Shown: one piece after another, positions 25,473-33,800 of the stretch
Layout of the letters: every line of letters begins with the position of its first letter
How positions within the stretch are numbered: position 1 is the stretch's first letter
Source of the DNA: Solibacillus sp. FSL K6-1523
GTDB taxonomy: Bacteria; Bacillota; Bacilli; Bacillales_A; Planococcaceae
Length of the DNA: 64,000 nucleotides
Assembly: GCF_038005225.1 (NCBI RefSeq)
Contig: NZ_JBBOSU010000001.1
Coordinates: 1,662,001-1,726,000 of the forward strand
Direction of reading: 5' to 3'
Notes under the pieces: model-generated
Seen by the model: only the letters and a program-made list of their open reading frames with translations
Database searches by the model: none
What the model was told of the DNA's origin: nothing
Position numbers and translations under genes: made by a program

Positions 25473-26696
25473 TTAACTTCTAATCCCCCAATAAGTAATC
25501 GTTCTCCAAATATATTCTAAAGGTCCAAAGCGGAATTTGGCTAACCACCATTTACTAAAGAACATTTGGACAATATAGATGGTAATCGCAATTAGTATAG
25601 CGGTCGTTAATGATAGTTTTCCGTACACACCGAATGCAAAAGGGCCAAATAGGAATGTACAAATAATGGATTGACTAATATAGTTTGTAAACGCCATTCT
25701 TCCAGGGAAAGTGAACCATTGTAAAACTTTCTTTCCTTTTATAGTGTGATAGATGAAGAGGAGGCTAATGGCATAAAAAATTGTGATTAGCGGTGAGCTA
25801 ATATATTGAATCGTTTGAACAGCGTATTGATCCTCTACGATAAATGGTAAAATCCAATTTAACGTGCCTCCCGTTAATAAAGTAAAAAGCCAGGTGATGA
25901 AAAACCCTTTTCTATATTGTTGGAAATAGTGGACCCACTTTTTCTTCGCAATGGCTGCTCCAAACATAAAGATGAGTAGAAAAGGAAGATTTGAAATTAA
26001 ATAAGCAAGTGGCATGCCTGAGTATAGGGCATAAAGTCCGTTTCTCATCGTATAATAGGTTCTTTCTGCGATGTTCGCTTCGATCAATTGTTCCATGTTT
26101 CCAGATTGATGTACTTCGATTGTTGTTTGGATGAGCTTTTGATCTTCTTCTGATATGCGCGCCAACATCGCAGCAGAATCGCCTGATAGAGAACCTAGTG
26201 TAATTAGAATAATTAATAAGCTGTATAAAGTGATGCTTATAATTAACAGTATCTTCGGTTTTAACTTATGCATGAGTAGCAGTACGAATCCCAAAATTGC
26301 GTAGTCCGTTAAAATATCGCCAAACCAGATGAAGTACGCATGGATACTACCGAAAATGAATAAAGCGATAAGTCGGCGAGAATAAATTCCCCAGAAGTTT
26401 AACTGTTTGATTGCGATTCTTTCCTGCATAATGACCATCCCAAAACCAAATAACATCGAAAACAGCAAGACAAACTTCCCAATAACAAACATATCAAGAG
26501 CAGATTGCGCGGCGAAATCGGATTGATTCCAGAAAGAGGTCCATTCATTTTTAAATGAAGGTTCTTGCTGTAGATACGCAGGATAAAGATACCAAACAAT
26601 ATTTGCTATAATAATTCCGAGGAGCGCGAAACCTCTAAGCATATCGATTGTTTCGAGGCGATCTTTTCCTGAAATAGGCGAAACTTTCTGTTCCAT
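25473..26696 (-). CDS. DUF418 (YeiB-like) membrane protein
   Basis: Protein of 407 residues with 9-10 hydrophobic helices. The N-terminal RLETIDMLRGFALLGIIIANI is the acyltransferase-3/DUF1624-like opening, and the C-terminal FPGRMAFTNYISQSIICTFLF and WLAKFRFGPLEYIWRTITYW are diagnostic for DUF418. Function is unknown in this family; transport or acyl transfer at the membrane has been suggested. It is divergent from a two-component system, and a perfect 15-bp inverted repeat sits in the shared control region, so the kinase pair may regulate it. Confidence 0.85.
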   Translation of the reverse strand: MEQKVSPISGKDRLETIDMLRGFALLGIIIANIVWYLYPAYLQQEPSFKNEWTSFWNQSDFAAQSALDMFVIGKFVLLFSMLFGFGMVIMQERIAIKQLNFWGIYSRRLIALFIFGSIHAYFIWFGDILTDYAILGFVLLLMHKLKPKILLIISITLYSLLIILITLGSLSGDSAAMLARISEEDQKLIQTTIEVHQSGNMEQLIEANIAERTYYTMRNGLYALYSGMPLAYLISNLPFLLIFMFGAAIAKKKWVHYFQQYRKGFFITWLFTLLTGGTLNWILPFIVEDQYAVQTIQYISSPLITIFYAISLLFIYHTIKGKKVLQWFTFPGRMAFTNYISQSIICTFLFGPFAFGVYGKLSLTTAILIAITIYIVQMFFSKWWLAKFRFGPLEYIWRTITYWGIRS

Positions 26697-26741
26697 TACT
26701 ATCCATCCTTTGAAAAATATTTAATAATGAAACTGTAAACG

Positions 26742-26794
26742 ATAAATATCAAGAAAGGATAAAGCACCGTACTTTATTTTTTCTTGATATTTAT
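26742..26794. promoter_or_regulatory. Long inverted repeat in the DUF418 / response-regulator control region
   Basis: ATAAATATCAAGAAA (26742-26756) and TTTCTTGATATTTAT (26780-26794) are perfect 15-bp arms separated by 23 bases. There is no T run, and the position between divergent genes fits an operator pair better than a terminator. Confidence 0.5.
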
Positions 26795-26819
26795 AAGGTA
26801 AAGTTAAGGAGAAAAGTAT

Positions 26820-26846
26820 ATGAATAGGATGATGAAACATGAATGA
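26820..26846 (+). CDS. Eight-codon leader minicistron (MNRMMKHE) before the response regulator
   Basis: ATG 26820 has AAGGAG eight bases upstream, the best ribosome site in this leader. Its TGA (26844-26846) overlaps the response-regulator start (26839) in another frame. The regulator's own site (AGGATGATG) lies inside the minicistron, so its translation may depend on ribosomes terminating here. Confidence 0.35.
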   Translation: MNRMMKHE

Positions 26847-27519
26847 GAAAATCTTAATTATTGATGATGAAATAGAGATACTCACTTTTTTGTATGATGC
26901 ATTAGAAGATGAGGGCTACCAAGTTTTAAAAGCTGCGAATAGCGAGGAAGCATTCAAACAATTAAAATATGGACCAGATTTGTTGATTCTGGATGTGATG
27001 ATGCCGGGGATGAGCGGTTTTGAGTTATGTGAACAAATAAGAAAAAGTGTAGACGTGCCCATTTTATTTCTAAGTGCTAAGCAAACAGAAAATGACCGTG
27101 TCCAAGGATTGCTAGTTGGTGGCGATGATTATTTAGTAAAACCATTTAGCCTCAGAGAATTAAAAATGCGCGTACATGCCCATTTGCGCCGCGAAGAAAG
27201 AAAAAGCAGGAATCAGCAAAAATGTTTATATTTCGGGAAGATACATATTGACCTTAAAAGCTGCCAATTGTTTTATGATGCGAGGGAAGTGTCTTTAACG
27301 ATGAGAGAGTTTGAAATTGTTCAATATTTGGCCATCAATTGTGGACAAGCACTTACGCGTGAGCAAATTTATGAGAAAGTATGGGGATTAGAAGCAACAG
27401 GTGATTCGATAACGATCAATGAGCATATTAAAAATATTCGTGCAAAGCTTCAAAAAGCAGGGGAACAAGATTCCATTATTTCAACGGTTTGGGGAAGAGG
27501 TTATCGATGGGAAAAGTGA
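26839..27519 (+). CDS. OmpR-family response regulator
   Basis: Protein of 226 residues. The receiver domain holds the acidic pair in IDDEIEIL, the phosphorylated Asp in LLILDVMMPGMSG, the switch Ser in LFLSAK and the Lys in DDYLVKPF. The C-terminal winged helix has the recognition phrase SITINEHIKNIRAKLQKAG and ends GRGYRWEK. Its end overlaps the kinase start. The likely targets are the divergent DUF418 gene and its own operon, judged by the inverted repeat between them. Confidence 0.9.
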   Translation: MNEKILIIDDEIEILTFLYDALEDEGYQVLKAANSEEAFKQLKYGPDLLILDVMMPGMSGFELCEQIRKSVDVPILFLSAKQTENDRVQGLLVGGDDYLVKPFSLRELKMRVHAHLRREERKSRNQQKCLYFGKIHIDLKSCQLFYDAREVSLTMREFEIVQYLAINCGQALTREQIYEKVWGLEATGDSITINEHIKNIRAKLQKAGEQDSIISTVWGRGYRWEK

Positions 27520-28970
27520 ACCGAAATAATCAAACGTTACGGAGCAAATTTATCACTTCATTTCACTTTGTGTTATTTAAAAGCATTGTAGCGACCATTT
27601 TAACATGGATAGTATTAATTTTTTCTATAACTATGTTGTTTTCGACGAATAAGCTAAACCCTGCGAACTATTATGAAAAGAAATTGCCTACGATTGAAAA
27701 GTATATTGATGCTGCTGGGGCGTCTATACTTTCATCAAATAGTCAAAACCTTTTTGAATCAGTCATACCTTTAGATGGAATGGATTATCAAGTAATGGAT
27801 TTAGACGGTCAGATTGTTTATGGTACTTACCAGGCTAAGTTAGTAAGTAACGAAGAGGAATTAAAGCGAAACATTGCAACTAGATCTGCAAAAAAAGATG
27901 GCGGTTTTATTAAATTCTATCCGATTAAAAATGATCAAGGAATATTGCAAGGGGCTGTTGTTTTTAAGTATGGCCTTAGCGTGCTCACTTCAAATCCACA
28001 TAATCAATGGATGATTTTATTTTTAAGTATCATATTTTTTTTCATTTTCGCACCATTCATCTTTTTTTATCTGTTTTCATATTTCTCTGGGAAAAGGCTA
28101 AGTCGAGAGTTTGAACGACCATTTAATGAAATGATTGAAAGTACGAAAAAAATTAAAGAACAGGATTTAGATTTCACTTTACCGAGAATTAATTATTCGG
28201 TTGAATTGGAACAACTGGTGCAAGCTTTTGAAGATATGAGGTCCGCATTAAAAGAGTCATTGGACCGTCAACTACAGCTAGAGCAAGAGCGAAAAGAAAT
28301 GATTGCTGCTATTTCCCATGATTTGCGAAATCCATTAACAATTATTCAAGGGCATGCGGAAGGGTTATTAGAAAGTGGAAAAAGGCGTCCAGAACGATTA
28401 GAGCCGTATTTACAAACGATTATTCGAAACACAAATTATGCGAGCCATTTAATAGCCGAGTTAAATGAAATGGCGCTTATTGAGAAGCCAACGTTCACCT
28501 TAAATCCAAAACGAACATCAATTAATGAATTTGTGCAAATGAAAGGTAAAGAATATGAAAGGCTATGTGCGAAGAAATGTATCGACTTTCAATATCGGAT
28601 GAAGAATGAAGAAATCTACATAAGAATGATTGATCAAGAGAGAATATCACAAATACTTGATAATATTGTGACGAATAGTATTCGTTACACACCTGTTAAT
28701 GGACATGTTGAATGGATGATAACGATGAATCCAGATCAAAGTATCACGTTCGACATTTTCGATAATGGCCCTGGTTTTTCTAGTGATCAGAAACAAGATG
28801 TGTTCGATAAATATTATCAGGAAAAAAGTAAGGAATCAGAAGTTAATGGACTCTCAGGCTTAGGGCTGTATATTGCAAAGGAAATTGTAAAGAAACACGG
28901 CGGAGAGATTCATGTCAATAATCGTGAAATTGGTGGAGCGCATGTGAAAGTGAGGATTTGTGAATTATAG
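27507..28970 (+). CDS. Sensor histidine kinase
   Basis: Protein of 487 residues. There are two membrane helices (about 25-50 and 170-200) around an extracellular domain of about 120 residues, then a HAMP-like linker, a DHp domain with the phospho-histidine in AAISHDLRNPLTIIQGH, and a HATPase domain with N box DNIVTNSIRYTP, DNGPGF and GLSGLGLYIAKEIV. ATG 27507 is chosen because GAAGAGG precedes it by six bases; a TTG at 27489 is possible. The ligand is unknown; the extracellular domain does not resemble short bacitracin-type intramembrane sensors. Confidence 0.85.
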   Translation: MGKVNRNNQTLRSKFITSFHFVLFKSIVATILTWIVLIFSITMLFSTNKLNPANYYEKKLPTIEKYIDAAGASILSSNSQNLFESVIPLDGMDYQVMDLDGQIVYGTYQAKLVSNEEELKRNIATRSAKKDGGFIKFYPIKNDQGILQGAVVFKYGLSVLTSNPHNQWMILFLSIIFFFIFAPFIFFYLFSYFSGKRLSREFERPFNEMIESTKKIKEQDLDFTLPRINYSVELEQLVQAFEDMRSALKESLDRQLQLEQERKEMIAAISHDLRNPLTIIQGHAEGLLESGKRRPERLEPYLQTIIRNTNYASHLIAELNEMALIEKPTFTLNPKRTSINEFVQMKGKEYERLCAKKCIDFQYRMKNEEIYIRMIDQERISQILDNIVTNSIRYTPVNGHVEWMITMNPDQSITFDIFDNGPGFSSDQKQDVFDKYYQEKSKESEVNGLSGLGLYIAKEIVKKHGGEIHVNNREIGGAHVKVRICEL

Positions 28971-29259
28971 TTAGATAGATTCAAATATCGAACAATAACT
29001 ATTAATCTTTCCTTATATTTACAATTAATGTAAAGTTATGGGTGAATGTAATGGAAAAGATTTCATTATTATTGGACTAACTATAATTAGGCTAATTACT
29101 TATGATCCGTTTCCTTCAGAACGACCTCAAAGTAAATTTAGGTTGTGTTTTCTTATTCAACAACGGGCATTTAATGGAATAAAGTCTCGATAAAGTGATT
29201 GAAATTTCGAATGAATATGATAAGGTGAAGTTTGTTTAGTAAGGTTGTTTTTTTTAGGA
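28971..29259 (+). other. Decayed intergenic sequence
   Basis: No intact gene. One frame reads through ITYDPFPSERPQSK (about 29097-29138) in a style reminiscent of a small membrane or lipoprotein gene, but its upstream part is in a different frame and lacks a start with a ribosome site. It borders a GNAT pseudogene, so the stretch is probably degenerate. Confidence 0.4.
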
Positions 29260-29429
29260 GTTAATAGGTGAGGACGTTTTATAGTATCAGAATTAGATAG
29301 AGCCGAATTTAGTAAATGTAGCAATTTGTTAAATGAACTAGGGCAATTAGAAGTAATAGAAGCAATAGAGGCTGTTGAAATATAAATCCAGTTCATATCT
29401 TTGTAGATGATATTAATAACCCTGCGTGA
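29260..29429 (+). pseudogene. Fragment of a GNAT acetyltransferase gene
   Basis: One frame (29284-29385) encodes SELDRAEFSKCSNLLNELGQ and ends in a stop. A second frame starting at 29385 continues NPVHIFVDDINNPA and stops at 29429. Together these match the start of a Bacillales GNAT-type acetyltransferase, where a helix rich in LNE is followed by an RIFVDD-NP strand. The rest of the enzyme is gone, so this is a frameshifted and truncated remnant. The family call comes from memory of the motif order. Confidence 0.5.
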
Positions 29430-29451
29430 AGCGAAAGGAATGCTAGGAATT

Positions 29452-30207
29452 ATGAAATTATTTGAAGCTATTTACCCGTCACTTAACGAAGGACATAAGA
29501 AAGAAGTGGAGCAACTTTTATTTGACTATCAAAAACTTGAAACTCATGAATTTATTAAGAAGCAAAGGAGATTTATCAACCGTACCGAAACAGAAGAGTT
29601 TTACATTGACAACAATAATAGTAATCTGGAATTACATACACTCATCTTCTATTTGTCTATTATTAGGTATGTTGAAACAACGGATTGGAGTGGTGAAGAA
29701 TATCCTGGTCAAATAAAAAGATTTTTGCATTCACGACTAAAACAATATGGATATTCCAATATAAAATTAAATGATACAACTATTAAAAGGAAATTGCAGC
29801 ATAATCAAGTTAAAAGAGGAGAATATATTCCGTTATTATTGAATTGTTTTGACAACCAAGTTAGGCAGTTTGGCTTGAAAATAGCAATTTTAGAAGGCGA
29901 TTTTGATGAGTATAATATTGCTCTAGTACCGATGGATTTGTTTATGAAGATGGAGAATGAAGTGACTGACTGCAATGTTACAGATACTAACATCTGGAGT
30001 TTGCACATTTTGCAAATTGGTGAAAAAAGATCTAATGCTATGCATTTGTTGCGAAAAAATTTAGATGTTCCTTTATTAGAAGTTAAAAATTTTATATCAA
30101 CACTTCCAATATGTGTAGGGATAGGTTCAAAACGTGAATTAATAAAACTAAAATTAGAATATGAACTAGCTAATTGTATTATGTTACTGGAAAAATATCG
30201 TGAATAA
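29452..30207 (+). CDS. Hypothetical protein with L7/L12 C-terminal-like domain
   Basis: Protein of 251 residues, not recognised as a named family. The first ~180 residues are charged and helical with no membrane segment. Residues from about 190 read LHILQIGEKRSNAMHLLRKN, LDVPLLEVKNFISTLP, then KRELIKLKLEYELA. That order (strand, helix with hydrophobic spacing, LxEVKxxIxxLP, helix, strand) is the ribosomal L7/L12 C-terminal fold, which is also found as a stand-alone module in Firmicutes hypothetical proteins. ATG 29452 is the most plausible start; ATG 29440 and a TTG further upstream are alternatives. Its surroundings are decayed, so it may be a recent arrival. Confidence 0.55.
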   Translation: MKLFEAIYPSLNEGHKKEVEQLLFDYQKLETHEFIKKQRRFINRTETEEFYIDNNNSNLELHTLIFYLSIIRYVETTDWSGEEYPGQIKRFLHSRLKQYGYSNIKLNDTTIKRKLQHNQVKRGEYIPLLLNCFDNQVRQFGLKIAILEGDFDEYNIALVPMDLFMKMENEVTDCNVTDTNIWSLHILQIGEKRSNAMHLLRKNLDVPLLEVKNFISTLPICVGIGSKRELIKLKLEYELANCIMLLEKYRE

Positions 30208-30564
30208 TATGATTTTGCTGAAATCATATTAAACTAAAAAAGATATTAAAGTATTGAATTGGCTTGTAATACCACTACCGTCGCATAAACTCCAAATGAA
30301 TTTTCCATTATCTTAATTTCCTATTTAAGATGAAAACGAAGACACTTACGCAGAGGTAGTAATCATTCATTTTTTAATATAACTTTTGACGAGTGCGACA
30401 ACAGTTAGAAAATTTTATGGGACGGCTTTTCCTTCTATTTTTCGAATCCAAATATGTGCTGGTTTTCATGGGGCAGCTTTTAGCTATTGACAGATTTGGA
30501 AGTAAGTCCTTGGGCTATTCGTGTTGAGCTGAGCTAGTACATTTAAACAGTAGACAATCAGCGC
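30208..30564. other. Non-coding stretch, probably degenerate
   Basis: About 350 bases with no supportable gene. Minus-strand frames around 30410-30470 read IRKIEGKAVP before a stop, which could be a remnant of the C-terminal part of the PhzF pseudogene next to it, but the match is too short to trust. Confidence 0.4.
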
Positions 30565-30784
30565 GATTTAGTGTCGTACCAATCAAAATCCGCAATCTTT
30601 GTGGAGGAAATCGGTGAAAACCATTGTTCGAATGGTGTTTTTAGTGTAAATTTATCATCCGATTGTCCCTTATTTGGGATTTGGATGGTTTACTACCGTC
30701 CGACCATTAAATACCACTCCTACTTTATTTCCTCCCTTTATGATCCTTGCTAAATGCATTTGCAACATAAACAGATATTTTCAT
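30565..30784 (-). pseudogene. PhzF-family isomerase pseudogene (N-terminal part)
   Basis: On the minus strand ATG 30784 has GAGGAAGGTG upstream and opens MKISVYVANAFSKDHKG, the PhzF N-terminus. One extra base in AAAGGGAGGAAATAAA breaks the frame; the next frame continues GNKVGVVFNGRT, completing the family motif KGGNKAGVVF. A later frame has SSTKIADFDW (30579-30607), matching the SSTKADFD segment of the same family. Multiple stops follow. The intact translation signals suggest recent loss of function. Confidence 0.65.
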
Positions 30785-30947
30785 AAGACACCTTCCTCAA
30801 TTATAGTAAATTGTAGCATAAAAATAGAGGGGTATTCTCTCTATTAAGTAATTACATCCATAATTTTACACGACAATTTCCAATTTAATGTATACTATAT
30901 GTATCCTGTTTAACTGGTAGGAAAGTATTTTTTCTAGGAGATTGACG

Positions 30948-31637
30948 ATGAAATTAGACTGTTTAATTGTTGATGATGAAATTGCTTTAGCTGAAACAAC
31001 TTGTGAATATTTTAATCTATTTGAAGTCAAAACGGCATATGTGACAAGTGCAGAGGCGTGTGAACGTTATTTGGAGGAACATGAACCATCCTTAATTCTT
31101 TTAGATATCAATCTCGGGGATGAATCAGGATTTGATTTGTGTAAAAAATTGCGTAAAATAACGCAAATCCCAATCTTGTTTATAAGCGCACGTTCCAGCG
31201 ATGACGATGTTCTCATTGCGCTTAACATAGGTGGCGATGATTACATACAAAAGCCATATTCATTAAGTATTTTATTAGCAAAAGTAAAGGCAGTACTTAA
31301 AAGATATAGCAGTGGCCCCAGCAACCAACAAGAAATTTTACAGTTTGGACATATTCAACTTGATACGCAGCTTCATCGGATTCGAGTAGATGGTACTGAA
31401 ATTCAATTGAAAACGATGGAATTTAAACTTCTGCATTATTTGGTGAAAAATAAAAATCGTATTATTACAAAAGATGAATTGTTTCGCAACGTATGGAAAG
31501 ATTCCTTTGTCGGGGATGGGACCCTAAATGTGCATATCCGTCATTTACGTGAGAAAATTGAACGTAATCCAAAGGACCCGCAATTTATAAAAACGGTATG
31601 GGGTACTGGATATGTTTTAGAGGATGCAAACGAATGA
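30948..31637 (+). CDS. OmpR-family response regulator (ABC transporter-linked)
   Basis: Protein of 229 residues. The receiver has VDDEIALAET, Asp in LILLDINLGDESG, Ser in LFISARS and Lys in GDDYIQKPYS. The winged-helix effector has GTLNVHIRHLREKIE and ends in WGTGYVLE. ATG 30948 follows AGGAG at seven bases. The stop overlaps the kinase start (ATGA). The likely binding site is the set of four TAAGAATT repeats spaced 11 bp apart in front of the ABC transporter genes (32904-32944). Confidence 0.9.
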   Translation: MKLDCLIVDDEIALAETTCEYFNLFEVKTAYVTSAEACERYLEEHEPSLILLDINLGDESGFDLCKKLRKITQIPILFISARSSDDDVLIALNIGGDDYIQKPYSLSILLAKVKAVLKRYSSGPSNQQEILQFGHIQLDTQLHRIRVDGTEIQLKTMEFKLLHYLVKNKNRIITKDELFRNVWKDSFVGDGTLNVHIRHLREKIERNPKDPQFIKTVWGTGYVLEDANE

Positions 31638-32899
31638 GAATAAAATGGCTAATCGTGATTATTTTAGTTGTTTTTACTGCAGGAATTATTTCTTCAATCC
31701 TCATTATTCACAATAAAAATAGTACAGAAGTGGACTTAGTAGCTATAAATGATGTCGTTAAAACGGTCGAAAAAAATTGGGGACAAATTCGTGAAGAAAC
31801 TTTTCATAACAGTGATATTAAAAAATCATTTTCTATTATAGACCATTCAGAAAACGTCATTTACCAAACACCGGGCAATCACTTTCATACGATTTACGAT
31901 GCTATAAAAAATAGAGATATAGTCATAGATGTGAAGCAAAATAATGAAATTGTAGGGAAAATAATTATCCGTAATAATGAACGAGAAGTAATAGAACAAC
32001 TGAAAAGGGAGCTCATCACATCGATAAGTTTGATTTTTGGTGTGGTCATGCTGATTAGTATTCTGTATATTATCTACATTTACACAACATTATTAAAGCC
32101 ATTTCAGCAGCTTCAGAATTTCGCAGTAAATGTGGCTAGGGGAAATCTGGATATACCTTTAAATATGGACAAGAACAATTACTTTGGTGCATTCACAGAA
32201 AGTTTTGATTTATTGCGTGAGGAACTTGATGCTGCTCGTCAAAGAGAGTATGAAACCAACCGTAGTAAGAAGGAGCTCGTGGCCACATTAAGTCATGATA
32301 TTAAGACGCCTGTCGCTTCAATCAAAGCAGTTAGTGAATTGATGCTTATGCAAGTTAAGGATGAAAAGCTTATGAAGCAAGTGAATATCATCAATTCAAA
32401 AGCAGAGCAAATTGACTTACTTGTTACGGATATGTTTTACGCTACTTTAGAAGAACTGCAACAGTTAGAGTTAATCGTAACGGAACAATCGAGCGAAGTA
32501 CTTACTGAAATGATTGAAAATGTCAATTATGATCATCAAATTGTGTATGACGCCATTCCACAATGTATTATTTTAATAGATCCCGTACGTATGCAACAAG
32601 TAATCGACAATATTATTAGCAATTCCTATAAATATGCAGGAACGGAGATTATGATTAAATCTCAAATTAATCAAGGCTATCTCGAACTCCACATGAGTGA
32701 CTTCGGAACTGGCATGAGCGAGGATGAATTGCCGCTACTGTTCAATAAATATTACCGCGGGAAAAATGTCGGGGGGAAGAATGGTTCGGGCCTTGGTCTA
32801 TTCATATCGAAGTACTTCATGGAAAATATGGGGGGCCATATTAGCTGTACCATCCGAAATGATGGTTTTACAGTAGTGTTGAAAATTAAGCTGGCATAA
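31634..32899 (+). CDS. Sensor histidine kinase (ABC transporter-linked)
   Basis: Protein of 421 residues with a helix at 5-25, an extracellular domain of about 110 residues, a second helix at about 140-165, a HAMP segment (LLKPFQQLQNFAVNVARGNL), a phospho-acceptor in LVATLSHDIKTPVASIKAV, and ATP-binding motifs DNIISNSYKYAG, DFGTGMS and GSGLGLFISKYFM. It starts at the ATG that overlaps the regulator's stop. The sizeable extracellular domain distinguishes it from BceS-type kinases, which depend on the transporter for sensing, so it may bind a ligand directly. Confidence 0.85.
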   Translation: MRIKWLIVIILVVFTAGIISSILIIHNKNSTEVDLVAINDVVKTVEKNWGQIREETFHNSDIKKSFSIIDHSENVIYQTPGNHFHTIYDAIKNRDIVIDVKQNNEIVGKIIIRNNEREVIEQLKRELITSISLIFGVVMLISILYIIYIYTTLLKPFQQLQNFAVNVARGNLDIPLNMDKNNYFGAFTESFDLLREELDAARQREYETNRSKKELVATLSHDIKTPVASIKAVSELMLMQVKDEKLMKQVNIINSKAEQIDLLVTDMFYATLEELQQLELIVTEQSSEVLTEMIENVNYDHQIVYDAIPQCIILIDPVRMQQVIDNIISNSYKYAGTEIMIKSQINQGYLELHMSDFGTGMSEDELPLLFNKYYRGKNVGGKNGSGLGLFISKYFMENMGGHISCTIRNDGFTVVLKIKLA

Positions 32900-32903
32900 T
32901 AAT

Positions 32904-32944
32904 TAAGAATTAGATAAGAATTGCATAAAGATTTAATAAGAATT
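32904..32944 (+). promoter_or_regulatory. Four 11-bp-phased direct repeats, response-regulator box
   Basis: TAAGAATT occurs at 32904, 32915 and 32937, with a degenerate TAAAGATT at 32926, so the four units have an exact 11-bp period. They lie directly before a possible -10 element TATGAT (32952-32957). This is the usual arrangement for cooperative binding of OmpR-type regulators on one DNA face at an activated promoter with a poor -35. Confidence 0.65.
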
Positions 32945-32957
32945 CATTTTGTATGAT

Positions 32958-32988
32958 AAGACTGTAAGCTTCATTACGGTCTTTTTTC
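32958..32988 (+). terminator. Terminator between kinase and ABC genes
   Basis: AAGACTGTAA pairs with TTACGGTCTT (one G-U pair) and is followed by TTTT. It would stop transcripts from the regulator-kinase genes, so the transporter relies on its own promoter. Confidence 0.65.
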
Positions 32989-33037
32989 TTTGGATGGAAA
33001 TACAAATAGGAGCTTTAAAAAGGGAGAGTGCGAACAA

Positions 33038-33799
33038 ATGGCAAAGATCCTTATTAAAACGGAGAAGTTATGTAAAACTTTTTCGAGCGGTGGCGTTCAA
33101 CAGCATGTTTTAAAAAATCTAGATATTAGTTTAGTCGAAGGAGATTTTACAGTTATAATGGGCAGTTCAGGTTCTGGGAAGTCCACGCTACTTTATGCGA
33201 TTAGTGGAATGGATAAACCAACATTAGGTGAAATCGATTTTGCTGGGAAAAATTTAGCCAAACTAAACAATGATCAATTAGCGATATTTAGAAGGAATAA
33301 TTGCGGTTTTGTCTTTCAACAAATTTATTTACTAGATAATATGAGTGTGCTCGATAATGTACTGGCAAGTGGTCTTTTAGTAAATAAAAATAAGCGTGAA
33401 CTCGTACAAAAAGCAAAGGAATTATTAATACAAGTAGGGATCACTGAAAACGCTTGGGCTAAATTTCCGACACAACTATCTGGTGGTGAGGCGCAACGAG
33501 TTGGAATTGTTCGTGCTTTGATTAACAGTCCGAAAATACTTTTTGCAGATGAGCCAACCGGTGCATTAAACTCTGCATCAGGTGATAGTGTATTAGATGT
33601 TTTAACAAATGAAAATCGAAATGGGCAAAGTATTGTGATGGTCACGCATGATATGAAGACGGCATTGCGCGGAAATCGAATTTTATATTTACGTGATGGC
33701 GTCATTTGCGGTGACCTGCAGTTAGGTGCATACAGCGAACAAAATAATCTCGAACGGCATGAAAAACTCCAACATTTCCTAGTAGAAATGGGGTGGTAA
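33038..33799 (+). CDS. ABC transporter ATP-binding protein (SalX/LolD type)
   Basis: Protein of 253 residues. Walker A is GSSGSGKST, Q-loop FVFQQIYLLD, signature LSGGEAQRVGIVRAL, Walker B ILFADEPTGALN, H-loop VMVTHD. This is the MacB/LolD/BceA class that works with FtsX-type permeases. ATG 33038 follows AGGGAGAG. Together with the next gene it should form an efflux or peptide-protection transporter, controlled by the adjacent two-component system. Confidence 0.9.
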   Translation: MAKILIKTEKLCKTFSSGGVQQHVLKNLDISLVEGDFTVIMGSSGSGKSTLLYAISGMDKPTLGEIDFAGKNLAKLNNDQLAIFRRNNCGFVFQQIYLLDNMSVLDNVLASGLLVNKNKRELVQKAKELLIQVGITENAWAKFPTQLSGGEAQRVGIVRALINSPKILFADEPTGALNSASGDSVLDVLTNENRNGQSIVMVTHDMKTALRGNRILYLRDGVICGDLQLGAYSEQNNLERHEKLQHFLVEMGW

Positions 33800-33800
33800 G

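Noticed and set aside
30571-30753. Plus-strand frame of 60 residues
   Set aside because: It is antisense to the PhzF pseudogene and has no site or family features of its own.
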